A stretch of 64,000 nucleotides of DNA from NCBI RefSeq assembly GCF_010468565.1, contig NZ_WUEG01000004.1:317925-381924 (forward strand), read 5' to 3'. A program made the position numbers and the translations under genes. The notes under the pieces were generated by a model. The model searched no databases. It saw nothing but the letters and a program-made list of their open reading frames with translations, and was not told the DNA's origin. This document shows, in pieces, positions 28,001 through 35,786 of this stretch. The DNA is from Allomuricauda sp. TY007 (lineage in GTDB: Bacteria > Bacteroidota > Bacteroidia > Flavobacteriales > Flavobacteriaceae). Within the stretch, counting starts at the first letter, position 1; the number at the start of each line of letters is the position of its first letter.

Positions 28001-28343
28001 GGAAAAAGGACTGGGGCCTTTGGTAGGTACCCGAACCTGGGGAGGACTTGTTGGGACTTGGGACACCCCGCCCTTTATTGATGGAGGACGGATGGTAGCT
28101 CCCCGAGGCGGCTTTTACAACAATGATGGCGAATGGGATGTGGAAGGAAAAGGGATTTCCCCGGACATCGAAGTGATTCAAGCACCAAAGGAGGTAGTTG
28201 CTGGAAAAGACCCCCAATTGGAACGTGCCGTACAAGAAGCATTGAAGCTCTTGGAAACCCAAGAATTTATAATAAAGCCGGAACCTGATGCCCCCGTGCG
28301 ATGGAAGCGTTCCGCAGGCTATGATGAAGAAGGAAATCAATAA
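25068..28343 (+). CDS. Tricorn-type S41 peptidase with PDZ domain, secreted
   Basis: This 1091-residue protein has a signal peptide, an N-terminal WD40/TolB-like beta-propeller (about residues 25-290), and a second propeller (about 310-530). A low-complexity Glu/Ser/Lys linker follows (about 539-580), then a core helical region with His744 in AIGHSY, a PDZ domain (about 770-850) and the S41 peptidase fold with Ser968 in AGSGGD. This is the tricorn protease order; tricorn finishes proteasome-like protein breakdown into short peptides. In Bacteroidota such enzymes are exported, so peptide scavenging in the periplasm or outside is likely. The gene ends before the terminator at 28364. Confidence 0.93.
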   Translation: MRKICVLGIALLATAQLLSQEGTLLLREPTLSNNSLVFVHANDLWKAPLSGGEAQRLTSGVGNESDPRFSKDGKWIAFTAEYDGNSDVYVIPSDGGTPKRITFHPAMDEVQGWTPDGTILFRSTRNARPTMTSQFFTVSPNGGLPIALEIPRGAYGNISADGSHIAYTPITSWDPEWRNYRGGQAMPIWIVNLDTYELMTTPQLDQERHLYPVWSGNKVYYLSERDYTSNVWSFDINTKTEEQITFHKKFDVKNLDVRGNQLVYEQGGRLHVIDLTSKQSNPLTITVKGDLNFSRERWEEVSANSVRNANISPNGKRAIFEHRGDIFTFPKEEGSWRNITQSSGVADRYPVWSPKGDKIAWFSDRSGEYQLVVSDQYGNDQKSYPLENPTFYFQPDWSPNGKLIAYTDTDYNMWYVNIESGKVVKVDTDRYAHPNRTMNPVWSPDSRWITYEKQQDSHFKAIFIYDTQTGKTVQVTEGTADATSPIWDVSGEYLYFLASTDYGLASGWLDMSSYDPRVTRSLYALVLSASGKAPNLPETDEESSKPEESSSDKGPKSKKDDKKEEESTSKPVVIDFTNIQDRVVALELSARDYQFIQSGPEKQIFVAEAIPNTSGLKVHSYDVAKEKATDFAEGVNFMRTSTNGAHALVKNSGGWMITDTKASPKPEDKLSINAQIKIDPKAEYAQIFKEGWRYMRDFLYVDNVHGAPWDKVYSWYQPWIKHVKHRTDLNYVVDILSGEVAIGHSYVSGGDMPDVDRVPVGLLGADFEVNNGHYQIKKIYTGEHWNPELRAPLAMPGMDVKEGDYLVSINGKALSANKNMYELLAQTADRTINIQVNSKPSMEGSRMLTVKPVANEYQLRYMDWVEENRRKVDELSEGKLAYVYIPNTSGNGFRSFNKYYFSQQDKKGVILDERNNGGGSAADYMIDIMSREPFGYFNSKANDNRPWTSPIAGIWGPKVMIINERAGSGGDLLPYMFKEKGLGPLVGTRTWGGLVGTWDTPPFIDGGRMVAPRGGFYNNDGEWDVEGKGISPDIEVIQAPKEVVAGKDPQLERAVQEALKLLETQEFIIKPEPDAPVRWKRSAGYDEEGNQ

Positions 28344-28363
28344 TTTTGAACTTATATCAAACT

Positions 28364-28391
28364 AAAAAAGGCACCGAATCGGTGCCTTTTT
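28364..28391. terminator. Bidirectional terminator after the tricorn-type gene
   Basis: GGCACCGAT/ATCGGTGCC-type arms (GGCACCG-AAT-CGGTGCC core) are flanked by A6 and T5 runs. It also ends the convergent unknown gene. Confidence 0.88.
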
Positions 28392-28414
28392 CATTCCTTT
28401 TCATAGCATAATGA

Positions 28415-28978
28415 TCAATTGCCAAAACTATTGGCCAATCGTGGTTTTTGACTTTTGCTCCCAATAAACAAATCCGTAAGCGGTTTAAAGTGTCGCTTCC
28501 ACTGGTAGGGAGCAAAGTCAAACCACAATTTAACTTCGGGGGCATTGCCCTTCTCCACCGTAAAACCATCCTCAATTTGAAAATCCAGACGGTTAAATGA
28601 GTTGGCGGATTCGGTCACCCCATCTTGGTAGACAAACTGGTTGCCCCATCCCGCCATATAAAATCGCAATGCAGTGTATCTACCATCGGGTAAAGAAAGT
28701 ACGCTTTTGGAACGTATAAAATTACCAGAAGCAATTCCTTTTAGGGTAACCGGGTTCTGCCCAGGAAAATCTATTATAAAGTGTTCATTGCCTTGTTCGT
28801 CCAATGCGGAGAACTTGGTAATGTTGAGCGACATTTCTGAAACATTGAGCGAGGTAGCTGCCTCATTCTTCAAGATCAATTCCGCTCCCTTTGTATCGGA
28901 GCCATACCAGTCTGCCATTACACTCGGGGTGTAAACTGCTGTTGACCATATCGTTGGATAAATATTCATCTTTTTCAT
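28415..28978 (-). CDS. Unknown protein, predicted beta-rich
   Basis: I do not recognise this protein of about 187 residues. The start at the ATG at 28978 gives MKKMNIYPTI. A longer version with a TTG start is possible but adds only a short, unlike stretch. There is no clear signal peptide or membrane segment. The body alternates hydrophobic and polar residues, as in beta-sandwich domains: ELILKNEAATSLNVSEMSLNITKF, then PVTLKGIASGNFIRSKSVLSLPDGRYTALRFYMAG. A distant similarity to DUF4382-type lipoproteins is possible. It faces the tricorn-type gene and shares its terminator. Confidence 0.6.
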   Translation of the reverse strand: MKKMNIYPTIWSTAVYTPSVMADWYGSDTKGAELILKNEAATSLNVSEMSLNITKFSALDEQGNEHFIIDFPGQNPVTLKGIASGNFIRSKSVLSLPDGRYTALRFYMAGWGNQFVYQDGVTESANSFNRLDFQIEDGFTVEKGNAPEVKLWFDFAPYQWKRHFKPLTDLFIGSKSQKPRLANSFGN

Positions 28979-29157
28979 AGCAATTGTATATCTAAAGTTA
29001 TACAGGTACAAAGTTGCGGTGGTTTTCCCGACCTCGCGTCCAATAGATTATCCAGTTTATATGCTCTATTAACACAAAATATAGTTTTTAATATTTTTTA
29101 GGTTAATATGACATAAAATTAACCTTTATACAACTTACAGCAGTATCTTTCCTGTGT

Positions 29158-29895
29158 ATGAAAGTGGACTATATTTTTTTATTGCTTGCCCTGGTTGCCG
29201 AAATCATCGGAACCATTGGAGGCTTTGGCTCGTCGGTGTTTTTTGTTCCCTTGGGCAACTTTTACTTTGACTTCTATTCCGTACTGGGCATGACGGCCAT
29301 TTTCCACCTATCCAGTAACGTTAGTAAGATTTTCCTGTTCAAAAAAGGGCTGGACAAAAAACTATTGCTCTACATCGGAGTACCTTCCGTCCTCTTTGTA
29401 ATTCTGGGAGGATTTCTTTCTAAAATGGTCAACAGTGGTGCCCTCGAAATCGTGTTGGGCGCCTTTTTGGTCGTTTTCAGTTTGCTGTTTCTTATCAAAA
29501 GTGAAATCATTGTCCTTCCTAACAAAAAAAACTCTATTATCGGGGGGTCTTTATCAGGCTTTTCCGCAGGACTCCTGGGTACAGGGGGTGCCATCCGGGG
29601 TCTTACCATGGCGGCATTTAATTTGGAGAAGAGTGCCTTTATTGCTACTTCAGCTTTTATCGATTTTATGATTGATTTCTCTCGGACCTTTGTATACTAC
29701 GGCAATGGATATATTGGTAAACAAGAACTGACCTATTTGCCGTTTTTGTTTGCCATTGGATTGATTGGCACGTATTTGGGCAAAAAAATACTCAATTACA
29801 TCCCTCAGGAAAAATTTAGAAAAATCAGTTTAATTTTAATTCTATTGATTGGTCTGGTCACTATAGCCAAATTGACCTTTGACCATTGGGATTAG
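29158..29895 (+). CDS. TauE/SafE (TSUP) family membrane transporter
   Basis: This 245-residue protein has about seven to eight membrane segments and the family's GGFGSSVFFVP start and the repeated GFSAGLLGTGGAIRG motif near residue 140. TSUP proteins export sulfite, sulfoacetate or related organosulfur anions. The substrate here is unknown. The gene ends by a 4-base overlap with the convergent MarR regulator, so their mRNAs are partly antisense. A TATCTTTC box just upstream (about 29142) is a weak match to the -7 element. Confidence 0.85.
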   Translation: MKVDYIFLLLALVAEIIGTIGGFGSSVFFVPLGNFYFDFYSVLGMTAIFHLSSNVSKIFLFKKGLDKKLLLYIGVPSVLFVILGGFLSKMVNSGALEIVLGAFLVVFSLLFLIKSEIIVLPNKKNSIIGGSLSGFSAGLLGTGGAIRGLTMAAFNLEKSAFIATSAFIDFMIDFSRTFVYYGNGYIGKQELTYLPFLFAIGLIGTYLGKKILNYIPQEKFRKISLILILLIGLVTIAKLTFDHWD

Positions 29896-30338
29896 TTTTC
29901 TTCGTAGTTCTCCCCGATTTGGTCCAAGACCCTTAGAAAGGTTTCAAAATCTGAAGCATCGACATCTTTCACGGCAAGTCTCCTTAATGCTAAAGCACTT
30001 GGCAGGGTAATATCCAAGATTTCTTGTCCTTTTGGGGTCAATTCCAATTTAAAACGCTTTTGATCCCCATCAAAACGGGTTTTGGAAATCCAACCTTTAC
30101 GCTCCAAGCCTCCGATTACCCGCGAGATTGTCGCCCGATTACGAAAATTCTCGTTGACAATGTCCCTTTGACTGGCATCTTCACCCATTTGATGGATTTG
30201 ATAGAGAATCACCCATTGCTCTATGGTCGTATCCACGCCGAGTTCATCAAACTTGCGTAGATATGCTTTTTGAATCTTACGGAGTACCAAATCCAAGTGG
30301 AACCCCATCCCCTGTATTTCATCTATACGACTGAGCAT
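29892..30338 (-). CDS. MarR-family transcriptional regulator
   Basis: This 148-residue winged-helix protein has the order expected for MarR: an N-terminal dimer helix, the recognition region DIVNENFRNRATISRVIGGLERKGWISKTRFD-like stretch around residues 60-92 with its wing, and a C-terminal dimer helix. It is divergent from the tyrosine degradation genes with a 176-base spacer that holds a 14-base palindrome. A natural reading is that it represses hppD and is released by a pathway intermediate; both parts of this reading are inference. Its 3' end overlaps the transporter gene by 4 bases. Confidence 0.88.
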   Translation of the reverse strand: MLSRIDEIQGMGFHLDLVLRKIQKAYLRKFDELGVDTTIEQWVILYQIHQMGEDASQRDIVNENFRNRATISRVIGGLERKGWISKTRFDGDQKRFKLELTPKGQEILDITLPSALALRRLAVKDVDASDFETFLRVLDQIGENYEEN

Positions 30339-30413
30339 GTTTTAAAGAATAGCCACAAAAATAGGGATTCCAATTTTCACAACTGCCATTGACAACGAGC
30401 GTCAAAAATTTTA

Positions 30414-30427
30414 ACTCAAAATTGAGT
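30414..30427. promoter_or_regulatory. Palindrome ACTCAA-AA-TTGAGT, candidate MarR operator
   Basis: Six-base perfect arms with a 2-base spacer lie between MarR (start 30338) and hppD (start 30515). Size and symmetry fit MarR operators. A TATTTTTG -7-like box for hppD sits at 30459-30466, downstream of it. Confidence 0.5.
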
Positions 30428-30514
30428 AGGTGAAATCGTTTTCGTGTTCAAAAATTATTATTTTTGTTGTTAATGCAACAAAATAAAACTGAACAATAAA
30501 AATATAAACGAATC

Positions 30515-31648
30515 ATGGAAACATCAACACTTCCAAAAGGAGCAAATACATCAGAGGATTTTATGCCGATAAACGGTACCGACTACGTGGAACTTTACGT
30601 AGGGAATTCCAAACAAGCGGCACACTACTACAAAACTGCCTTTGGCTTTCAATCCTACGCGCAAGCTGGTTTGGAAACCGGTCTCCAAGACCGCGAAAGT
30701 TATGTGGTGGTGCAAGATAAAATCCGTTTGGTACTGACTTCCCCTTTGAAGAGCGGAACGGAAATCGGAAAGCACATCGACAAACACGGGGATGGCGTAA
30801 AAGTGGTGGCCCTTTGGGTGGATGATGCGACAGTAGCATACAACAATGCCATGGAGCGTGGAGCAAAATCGTATATGGAACCCAAGGTAGAAGAGGATAA
30901 AGATGGAAAGGTAGTCCGTGCCGGAATTTACACCTATGGTGAAACAGTTCACATTTTTGTAGAACGCAAAGATTACAATGGAACTTTTCTTCCTGGCTAT
31001 AAAAAATGGGAAACACCCGACTACAATCCTGAACCTACAGGCTTAAAATTTGTGGACCACATGGTAGGTAACGTAGGATGGAACAAAATGAACCATTGGG
31101 TAAAGTTTTATGAAGATGTGTTGGGATTCAAGAACATTCTTTCTTTTGATGACAAGGATATATCCACCGAATACACTGCTTTAATGAGCAAGGTAATGAG
31201 CAATGGAAACGGAAGGATCAAATTCCCTATCAATGAACCCGCCGAGGGCCAGAAAAAATCCCAGGTAGAAGAATATTTGGATTTTTATGAAGACGAGGGC
31301 GTGCAGCACATTGCCGTGGCCACAGATGACATCATTAAAACTGTTCGCGATTTAAGAAGTCGTGGCGTGGAATTCCTACGTGTTCCTGCCACCTATTACG
31401 ATGCGGTTACCGACCGTGTAGGTGAAATTGACGAGGACATTGCCCCGTTGAAAGAATTGGGGATCCTTGTAGACCGTGATGACGAAGGGTATCTGCTACA
31501 AATCTTTACCAAGCCCGTGGAACCAAGACCAACGATGTTCTTCGAAATTATCCAAAGAAAGGGCGCACAATCATTTGGAAAAGGTAACTTTAAAGCATTG
31601 TTCGAGGCCATAGAGCGCGAGCAAGAGCTTCGTGGCACATTGCATTAA
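30515..31648 (+). CDS. hppD: 4-hydroxyphenylpyruvate dioxygenase
   Basis: This 377-residue enzyme (EC 1.13.11.27) turns 4-hydroxyphenylpyruvate into homogentisate with non-haem iron. Two vicinal-oxygen-chelate domains are seen. The iron ligands are His182 (VDHMVGNV), His265 (GVQHIAVATDD) and Glu344 (MFFEIIQRKG), followed by the family C-terminal helix GKGNFKALFEAIEREQELRGTL. It opens the pathway gene set and is 79 bases before hmgA, with a hairpin repeat in that gap. Confidence 0.96.
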   Translation: METSTLPKGANTSEDFMPINGTDYVELYVGNSKQAAHYYKTAFGFQSYAQAGLETGLQDRESYVVVQDKIRLVLTSPLKSGTEIGKHIDKHGDGVKVVALWVDDATVAYNNAMERGAKSYMEPKVEEDKDGKVVRAGIYTYGETVHIFVERKDYNGTFLPGYKKWETPDYNPEPTGLKFVDHMVGNVGWNKMNHWVKFYEDVLGFKNILSFDDKDISTEYTALMSKVMSNGNGRIKFPINEPAEGQKKSQVEEYLDFYEDEGVQHIAVATDDIIKTVRDLRSRGVEFLRVPATYYDAVTDRVGEIDEDIAPLKELGILVDRDDEGYLLQIFTKPVEPRPTMFFEIIQRKGAQSFGKGNFKALFEAIEREQELRGTLH

Positions 31649-31663
31649 ACATAGTTAAGAGTG

Positions 31664-31702
31664 ATGAGTTATGGGTTATTGAATTCCAGACTCATAACTC
31701 AT
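31664..31702. repeat. Hairpin repeat between hppD and hmgA
   Basis: Arms ATGAGTTATG (31664-31673) and CATAACTCAT (31693-31702) are perfectly complementary, and the sequence around them repeats the CATAACT unit. It lies in an operon spacer, so it may affect mRNA stability or partial termination. Confidence 0.55.
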
Positions 31703-31727
31703 AACTTTAAACTCAAAACTGATAAAA

Positions 31728-32885
31728 ATGCCTATATACCATAAACTCGGGAAAATTCCGCAGAAGCGGCACACCCAATTCGAGAAACCCGATGGCGGGC
31801 TTTATTATGAGCAGCTTTTCGGTACTATCGGTTTTGATGGGATGTCCTCGCTTTCCTATCACATTCACAGACCCACACAGGTCAAGGAAATAGGAAAAGC
31901 CTTGGACGTGAGCCCAAAAATTGCCGTGGAGAAGAATATTACCAGCCGCAAGTTCATCGGTTTTGACGTAGCCCCAAAAGATGATTTTTTGGAATCGCGC
32001 GAACCACTTTTGGTCAACAACGACGTTCATGTAGGTTTGGCCGCACCCCGAAAATCCGTTACGGACTATTTCTATAAGAATGCGGATGCGGACGAAATGC
32101 TCTTCATCCACAAAGGGTCGGGAACGCTCAAAACCTTTTTGGGGAACATTCCGTTTGAATATGGGGATTACCTCATTATTCCCAGAGGGATGATCTATCA
32201 AATCGAATTTGATACAGAGGACAACCGCATACTTTATGCCGAATCCTTCCATCCCATTTATACCCCAAAACGCTATCGTAACTGGTTTGGGCAGCTATTG
32301 GAGCACTCCCCTTTTTGTGAGCGCGACTACAAATTGCCACAGGACCTTGAGACCTTTGATGAAAAAGGAGAATTTTTGATGAAAATCAAAAAGCAGGGCA
32401 TGTTGCACCAATTGGTCTATGCCACACATCCTTTTGATGTAGTGGGTTGGGACGGTTACAACTTCCCATACGGATTTTCCATCCATAACTTTGAACCGAT
32501 AACAGGGCGCGTACACCAACCGCCACCTGTTCACCAAACTTTTGAGACAGGTGCTTTTGTGGTGTGTTCGTTCTGCCCAAGGTTATATGATTACCATCCA
32601 AAATCCATTCCTGCACCTTACAATCATTCCAATATTGATTCGGATGAAGTGCTGTACTACGTGGATGGTGATTTTATGAGCCGTACAGGGATAGGACCAG
32701 GCTATATTTCATTGCATCCAGCGGGTATTCCACATGGGCCGCACCCTGGCACTTATGAAGCAAGTATCGGTAAAAAGGGCACGGAGGAGTTGGCAGTGAT
32801 GATTGACACTTTCAAACCTTTACAGGTTACAGAGAACGCTCTCAAAATTGATGATGGCAAGTATTATAAATCGTGGTTGGAGTAA
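31728..32885 (+). CDS. hmgA: Homogentisate 1,2-dioxygenase
   Basis: This 385-residue cupin-fold dioxygenase (EC 1.13.11.5) opens the ring of homogentisate to maleylacetoacetate. The C-terminal half shows the iron and active-site region: HQTFETGAFVVCSFCPRLYDYH, NHSNIDSDEVLYYVDGDF with its Glu ligand, and ISLHPAGIPHGPHPG. It is shorter than the human or Pseudomonas enzymes (about 440 residues), as usual in Bacteroidota. It sits between hppD and fahA, which fixes the pathway assignment. Confidence 0.95.
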   Translation: MPIYHKLGKIPQKRHTQFEKPDGGLYYEQLFGTIGFDGMSSLSYHIHRPTQVKEIGKALDVSPKIAVEKNITSRKFIGFDVAPKDDFLESREPLLVNNDVHVGLAAPRKSVTDYFYKNADADEMLFIHKGSGTLKTFLGNIPFEYGDYLIIPRGMIYQIEFDTEDNRILYAESFHPIYTPKRYRNWFGQLLEHSPFCERDYKLPQDLETFDEKGEFLMKIKKQGMLHQLVYATHPFDVVGWDGYNFPYGFSIHNFEPITGRVHQPPPVHQTFETGAFVVCSFCPRLYDYHPKSIPAPYNHSNIDSDEVLYYVDGDFMSRTGIGPGYISLHPAGIPHGPHPGTYEASIGKKGTEELAVMIDTFKPLQVTENALKIDDGKYYKSWLE

Positions 32886-32902
32886 AATTGATAGTTTTAA
32901 AC

Positions 32903-32971
32903 GTCATTTCGAAATGAGCATAGCGATTGAGAAATCTAAGATTGAGATTTCTCACATTCGTTCGAAATGAC
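32903..32971. repeat. Long palindromic intergenic repeat between hmgA and fahA
   Basis: Outer arms GTCATTTCGAA/TTCGAAATGAC and inner arms GAGAAATCT/AGATTTCTC form a nested palindrome of about 69 bases. A second small palindrome ATTCCC...GGGAAT follows at about 32979-32998. Confidence 0.75.
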
Positions 32972-33015
32972 ATATTAGATTCCCTTTTTAACGGGAATGA
33001 CATATAAAACCATAT

Positions 33016-34236
33016 ATGATCATAGAAATACCCGAAAACTCAGATTTTTCGATTCACAATATTCCCTTCGGGATTTTTTCCACGCAGAACCGAAGCCCAC
33101 GCGTAGGAGTCGCCATCGGAGACCATATTTTGGATTTGGCCGCCGTGGCCGAATTGGATGTGTTCGACTTTAACACGGCCTTGTTGGAAAAAGATACCTT
33201 GAATGATTTTATTTCGCTTGGTAAAGAAATCACTACACGGGTACGCAAAAAGATTCAGTATTGGCTAAAAGATGATGAATCGGTTTTGGCAGGTAGGCCA
33301 GAACTCTTCGTGAAGCAGTCCGAGGCTCAAATGCACATGCCCGTAGCGGTTGGGGACTATACCGATTTTTATTCGAGTCTGGAACACGCCACCAATGTGG
33401 GCAAAATGTTCCGCGACCCTGAAAATGCCCTTTTGCCCAATTGGAAGCACATTCCTGTGGGCTACCATGGCAGGGCAAGTTCTATTATCGTAAGCGGGCA
33501 GCCCATTCATCGTCCCAAAGGACAGACATTGCCCAATGGTGCTGAGCTCCCCGTTTTTGGTCCAACAGAACGTTTGGATTTTGAATTGGAAATGGGCTTT
33601 ATCTGCGGTAAGGAGACCCAATTGGGCGAATCCATCTCTACCAAGGAGGCTGAAAATTATATTTTTGGTTTGATATTGTTCAACGATTGGTCTGCCAGAG
33701 ATATCCAAAAATGGGAGTATGTCCCGCTTGGGCCGTTCTTGGCGAAGAATTTCGCTTCATCCATTTCGCCTTGGGTCGTTACTTTGGAAGCCTTGGAGCC
33801 CTTCAAACTAGCAGGGCCCAAACAAGAACCCGAGGTTTTACCCTATTTAAAGTTTGAGGGTAAAAAAAATTATGACATCAATCTAGAAGTCGGTATCACT
33901 CCAGAACAAGGTGAAGAAACCACTATTTGCTTTAGCAACTTTAAATATATGTACTGGAATATGGCCCAACAATTGGCACACCATACTGTAAACGGATGTA
34001 ACATCAATATTGGTGACATGATGGCTTCGGGAACTATTTCAGGTAAAGAAGAAAACAGCTTTGGCTCCATGCTTGAATTATCCTGGGGAGGTAACAACCC
34101 CATCAAACTGAAAGATGGAACCGAACGAAAATTTATAGAAGATGGTGATACGGTGACTATGCGAGGTTACGCTCAAAATGGCGATATTAGAGTCGGATTT
34201 GGCGAAGTGACCACTAAAGTGCTGCCCGCTAAATGA
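33016..34236 (+). CDS. fahA: Fumarylacetoacetase
   Basis: This 406-residue enzyme (EC 3.7.1.2) cleaves fumarylacetoacetate to fumarate and acetoacetate, the last step of tyrosine breakdown. The N-terminal SH3-like domain covers about residues 1-112. The catalytic domain follows with Asp117 and the catalytic His124 in DFYSSLEHATNVG, then IPVGYHGRASSI and the metal ligands around LDFELEMGFI and FNDWSARDIQKWEY. No maleylacetoacetate isomerase gene is seen in the cluster. That step may be encoded elsewhere or be non-enzymatic. Confidence 0.96.
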   Translation: MIIEIPENSDFSIHNIPFGIFSTQNRSPRVGVAIGDHILDLAAVAELDVFDFNTALLEKDTLNDFISLGKEITTRVRKKIQYWLKDDESVLAGRPELFVKQSEAQMHMPVAVGDYTDFYSSLEHATNVGKMFRDPENALLPNWKHIPVGYHGRASSIIVSGQPIHRPKGQTLPNGAELPVFGPTERLDFELEMGFICGKETQLGESISTKEAENYIFGLILFNDWSARDIQKWEYVPLGPFLAKNFASSISPWVVTLEALEPFKLAGPKQEPEVLPYLKFEGKKNYDINLEVGITPEQGEETTICFSNFKYMYWNMAQQLAHHTVNGCNINIGDMMASGTISGKEENSFGSMLELSWGGNNPIKLKDGTERKFIEDGDTVTMRGYAQNGDIRVGFGEVTTKVLPAK

Positions 34237-34240
34237 TTTT

Positions 34241-34309
34241 GGTAGCTGAGCGCAGTCGAAGTCCCCTTAACTGAAAACGAATAGAGATTCCTGCCTTCGC
34301 AGGAATGAC
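34241..34309. repeat. Two dispersed palindromic repeats between fahA and the flavin reductase
   Basis: A GCTGAGCGCAGTCGAAG element (34241-34266) has a near-identical partner in inverse orientation at 56089-56111. The hairpin ATTCCTGC-CTTC-GCAGGAAT (34287-34306) ends in GACA and shares GTCATTCCTGC with 36890-36900 in reverse. Confidence 0.75.
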
Positions 34310-34324
34310 AGAAAATCAAAATAC

Positions 34325-35200
34325 ATGATCAAAACCATAGACCCAACCACCATACCGCAACCCGAACTGTACAGTATTTTATCGACCGCAGTGGCTCCGC
34401 GACCGATTTGCTTTGCCAGCACGGTGGATGCAGAAGGCAATGTGAACCTAAGTCCGTTCAGCTTTTTTAATGTATTCAGTTCCAATCCGCCCGTAATGGT
34501 GTTTTCCCCGGCTCGAAGCGGCAGGGACAATTCCCTGAAACATACCCATCAAAATGTTGTGGAAGTGCCTGAAGTGGTCATTAATGTCGTAAACCACAAA
34601 ATGGCGGAACAGATGTCGCTCTCCAGCACGGCCTATGATAAGGGGGTGAACGAATTCGTGAAAGCTGGTTTTACCCAAGTGCCCAGCGTGAAAGTGAAGC
34701 CACCGCGAGTAGGCGAGGCTCCCGTTTCGTTCGAATGTACAGTTTTGGAAGTAGTGGAGATTGCCCAAACCCCAGGAGCGGGAAACTTGATCATTGCCCA
34801 AGTGGACATGATTCATATCAACGATGAGTACCTTACAGATGATATATTGGACACCGAAAAGTTGGACTTGGTGGGACGTATGGGCGGCAATTGGTATATC
34901 CGGGCCATTAAAGAATCCTTGTTCGAGATTCCAAAACCTATCCGCACCCATGGTATTGGGGTTGATGCCTTGCCGAAAGGTATTAGAGAAAGCGATGTGC
35001 TCACAGGGAACAATTTGGGCCGTTTGGGAAATTTGGAACAATTACCTTCTCCCGAGGATGTTAAAATCATAGTAGCCAACGAAGGAATAGAAAATACCTC
35101 CAGAACCGAACTGCACACTCTGGCCAAAAAGCTATTGGAAGAAGGTGATACGGAAAAGGCAATGGCTTATTTGTTGTTTGCGGAGGGTTTATCAAAATAG
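34325..35200 (+). CDS. Flavin reductase-like FMN-binding protein
   Basis: This 291-residue protein of the DIM6/NTAB (flavin reductase-like) split-barrel family has the typical entry APRPICFASTVDAEGNVNLSPFSFFN and the NPPVMVFSPARSGRDN FMN-site region. A C-terminal helical extension of about 90 residues follows the barrel. Such proteins are FMN-dependent oxidoreductases or flavin reductases. Members of this size are often found beside homogentisate genes in Flavobacteriia, but their exact reaction in that pathway is not known. Confidence 0.85.
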   Translation: MIKTIDPTTIPQPELYSILSTAVAPRPICFASTVDAEGNVNLSPFSFFNVFSSNPPVMVFSPARSGRDNSLKHTHQNVVEVPEVVINVVNHKMAEQMSLSSTAYDKGVNEFVKAGFTQVPSVKVKPPRVGEAPVSFECTVLEVVEIAQTPGAGNLIIAQVDMIHINDEYLTDDILDTEKLDLVGRMGGNWYIRAIKESLFEIPKPIRTHGIGVDALPKGIRESDVLTGNNLGRLGNLEQLPSPEDVKIIVANEGIENTSRTELHTLAKKLLEEGDTEKAMAYLLFAEGLSK

Positions 35201-35230
35201 CATCCTTTTAAAATTTAATAACTAGTTGAG

Positions 35231-35746
35231 ATGAAATACTCTATATACATACTATTTCTGATTTTAACTTTGACTTCGGCCAAAGTAAATGCTTGCACAT
35301 GCAAGACTCCAAAAAATTTAAAGGCTCTACAGGACTATGAATTTGAAAACTCTGAATTTGTTCTCATTGGAAAAGTTTTAAAAATTGACCTCAACAACAA
35401 CACTTTTCAGGTAAAAATTATAGAATCTTTCAAGGGAGAGGAAAAAGGAAAAATCTACAATGGAATTTATGACAAGTATTGTAGCCCAATAATTGATAAG
35501 AAGGGAAAGTGGCTAATTTATGGAAATTTAAACTCTGAAAAACTAATTACCATTAACACTTGTGGACTAACTCGTAGTTTTGAAAGTCCTGAAAATAACA
35601 TTTCAGCAACATACCCACCTGTACCGCCAATACTAAACAAAAAAAAATCTAAATCTCAGGACGAAAAGAAACTAGCCAAATGGAAATTAAGAGCAAAGTC
35701 AGATTTAAAAAATGAAATAGCTGATTTAAGAAAAAGAATAAAATAA
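35231..35746 (+). CDS. Secreted TIMP/NTR-like protein, AT-rich
   Basis: This 171-residue protein has a signal peptide ending KVNA directly before Cys-Thr-Cys, followed by FENSEFVLIGKVLKI, a spaced Cys in YDKYCSP and another in NTCGLTRSF. The CxC start and OB-fold-like strands fit the TIMP/NTR pattern, which appears in many bacterial secreted proteins of unknown role. The C-terminus is a Lys-rich coiled helix. Alternatively the first Cys could be lipidated (VNAC). Its base composition is clearly more AT-rich than the genes on either side, so it may be a later insertion between the flavin reductase and the aminotransferase. Confidence 0.7.
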   Translation: MKYSIYILFLILTLTSAKVNACTCKTPKNLKALQDYEFENSEFVLIGKVLKIDLNNNTFQVKIIESFKGEEKGKIYNGIYDKYCSPIIDKKGKWLIYGNLNSEKLITINTCGLTRSFESPENNISATYPPVPPILNKKKSKSQDEKKLAKWKLRAKSDLKNEIADLRKRIK

Positions 35747-35786
35747 ATCCAACATCATAACTGACAGACATGCGAATGTATTCATA

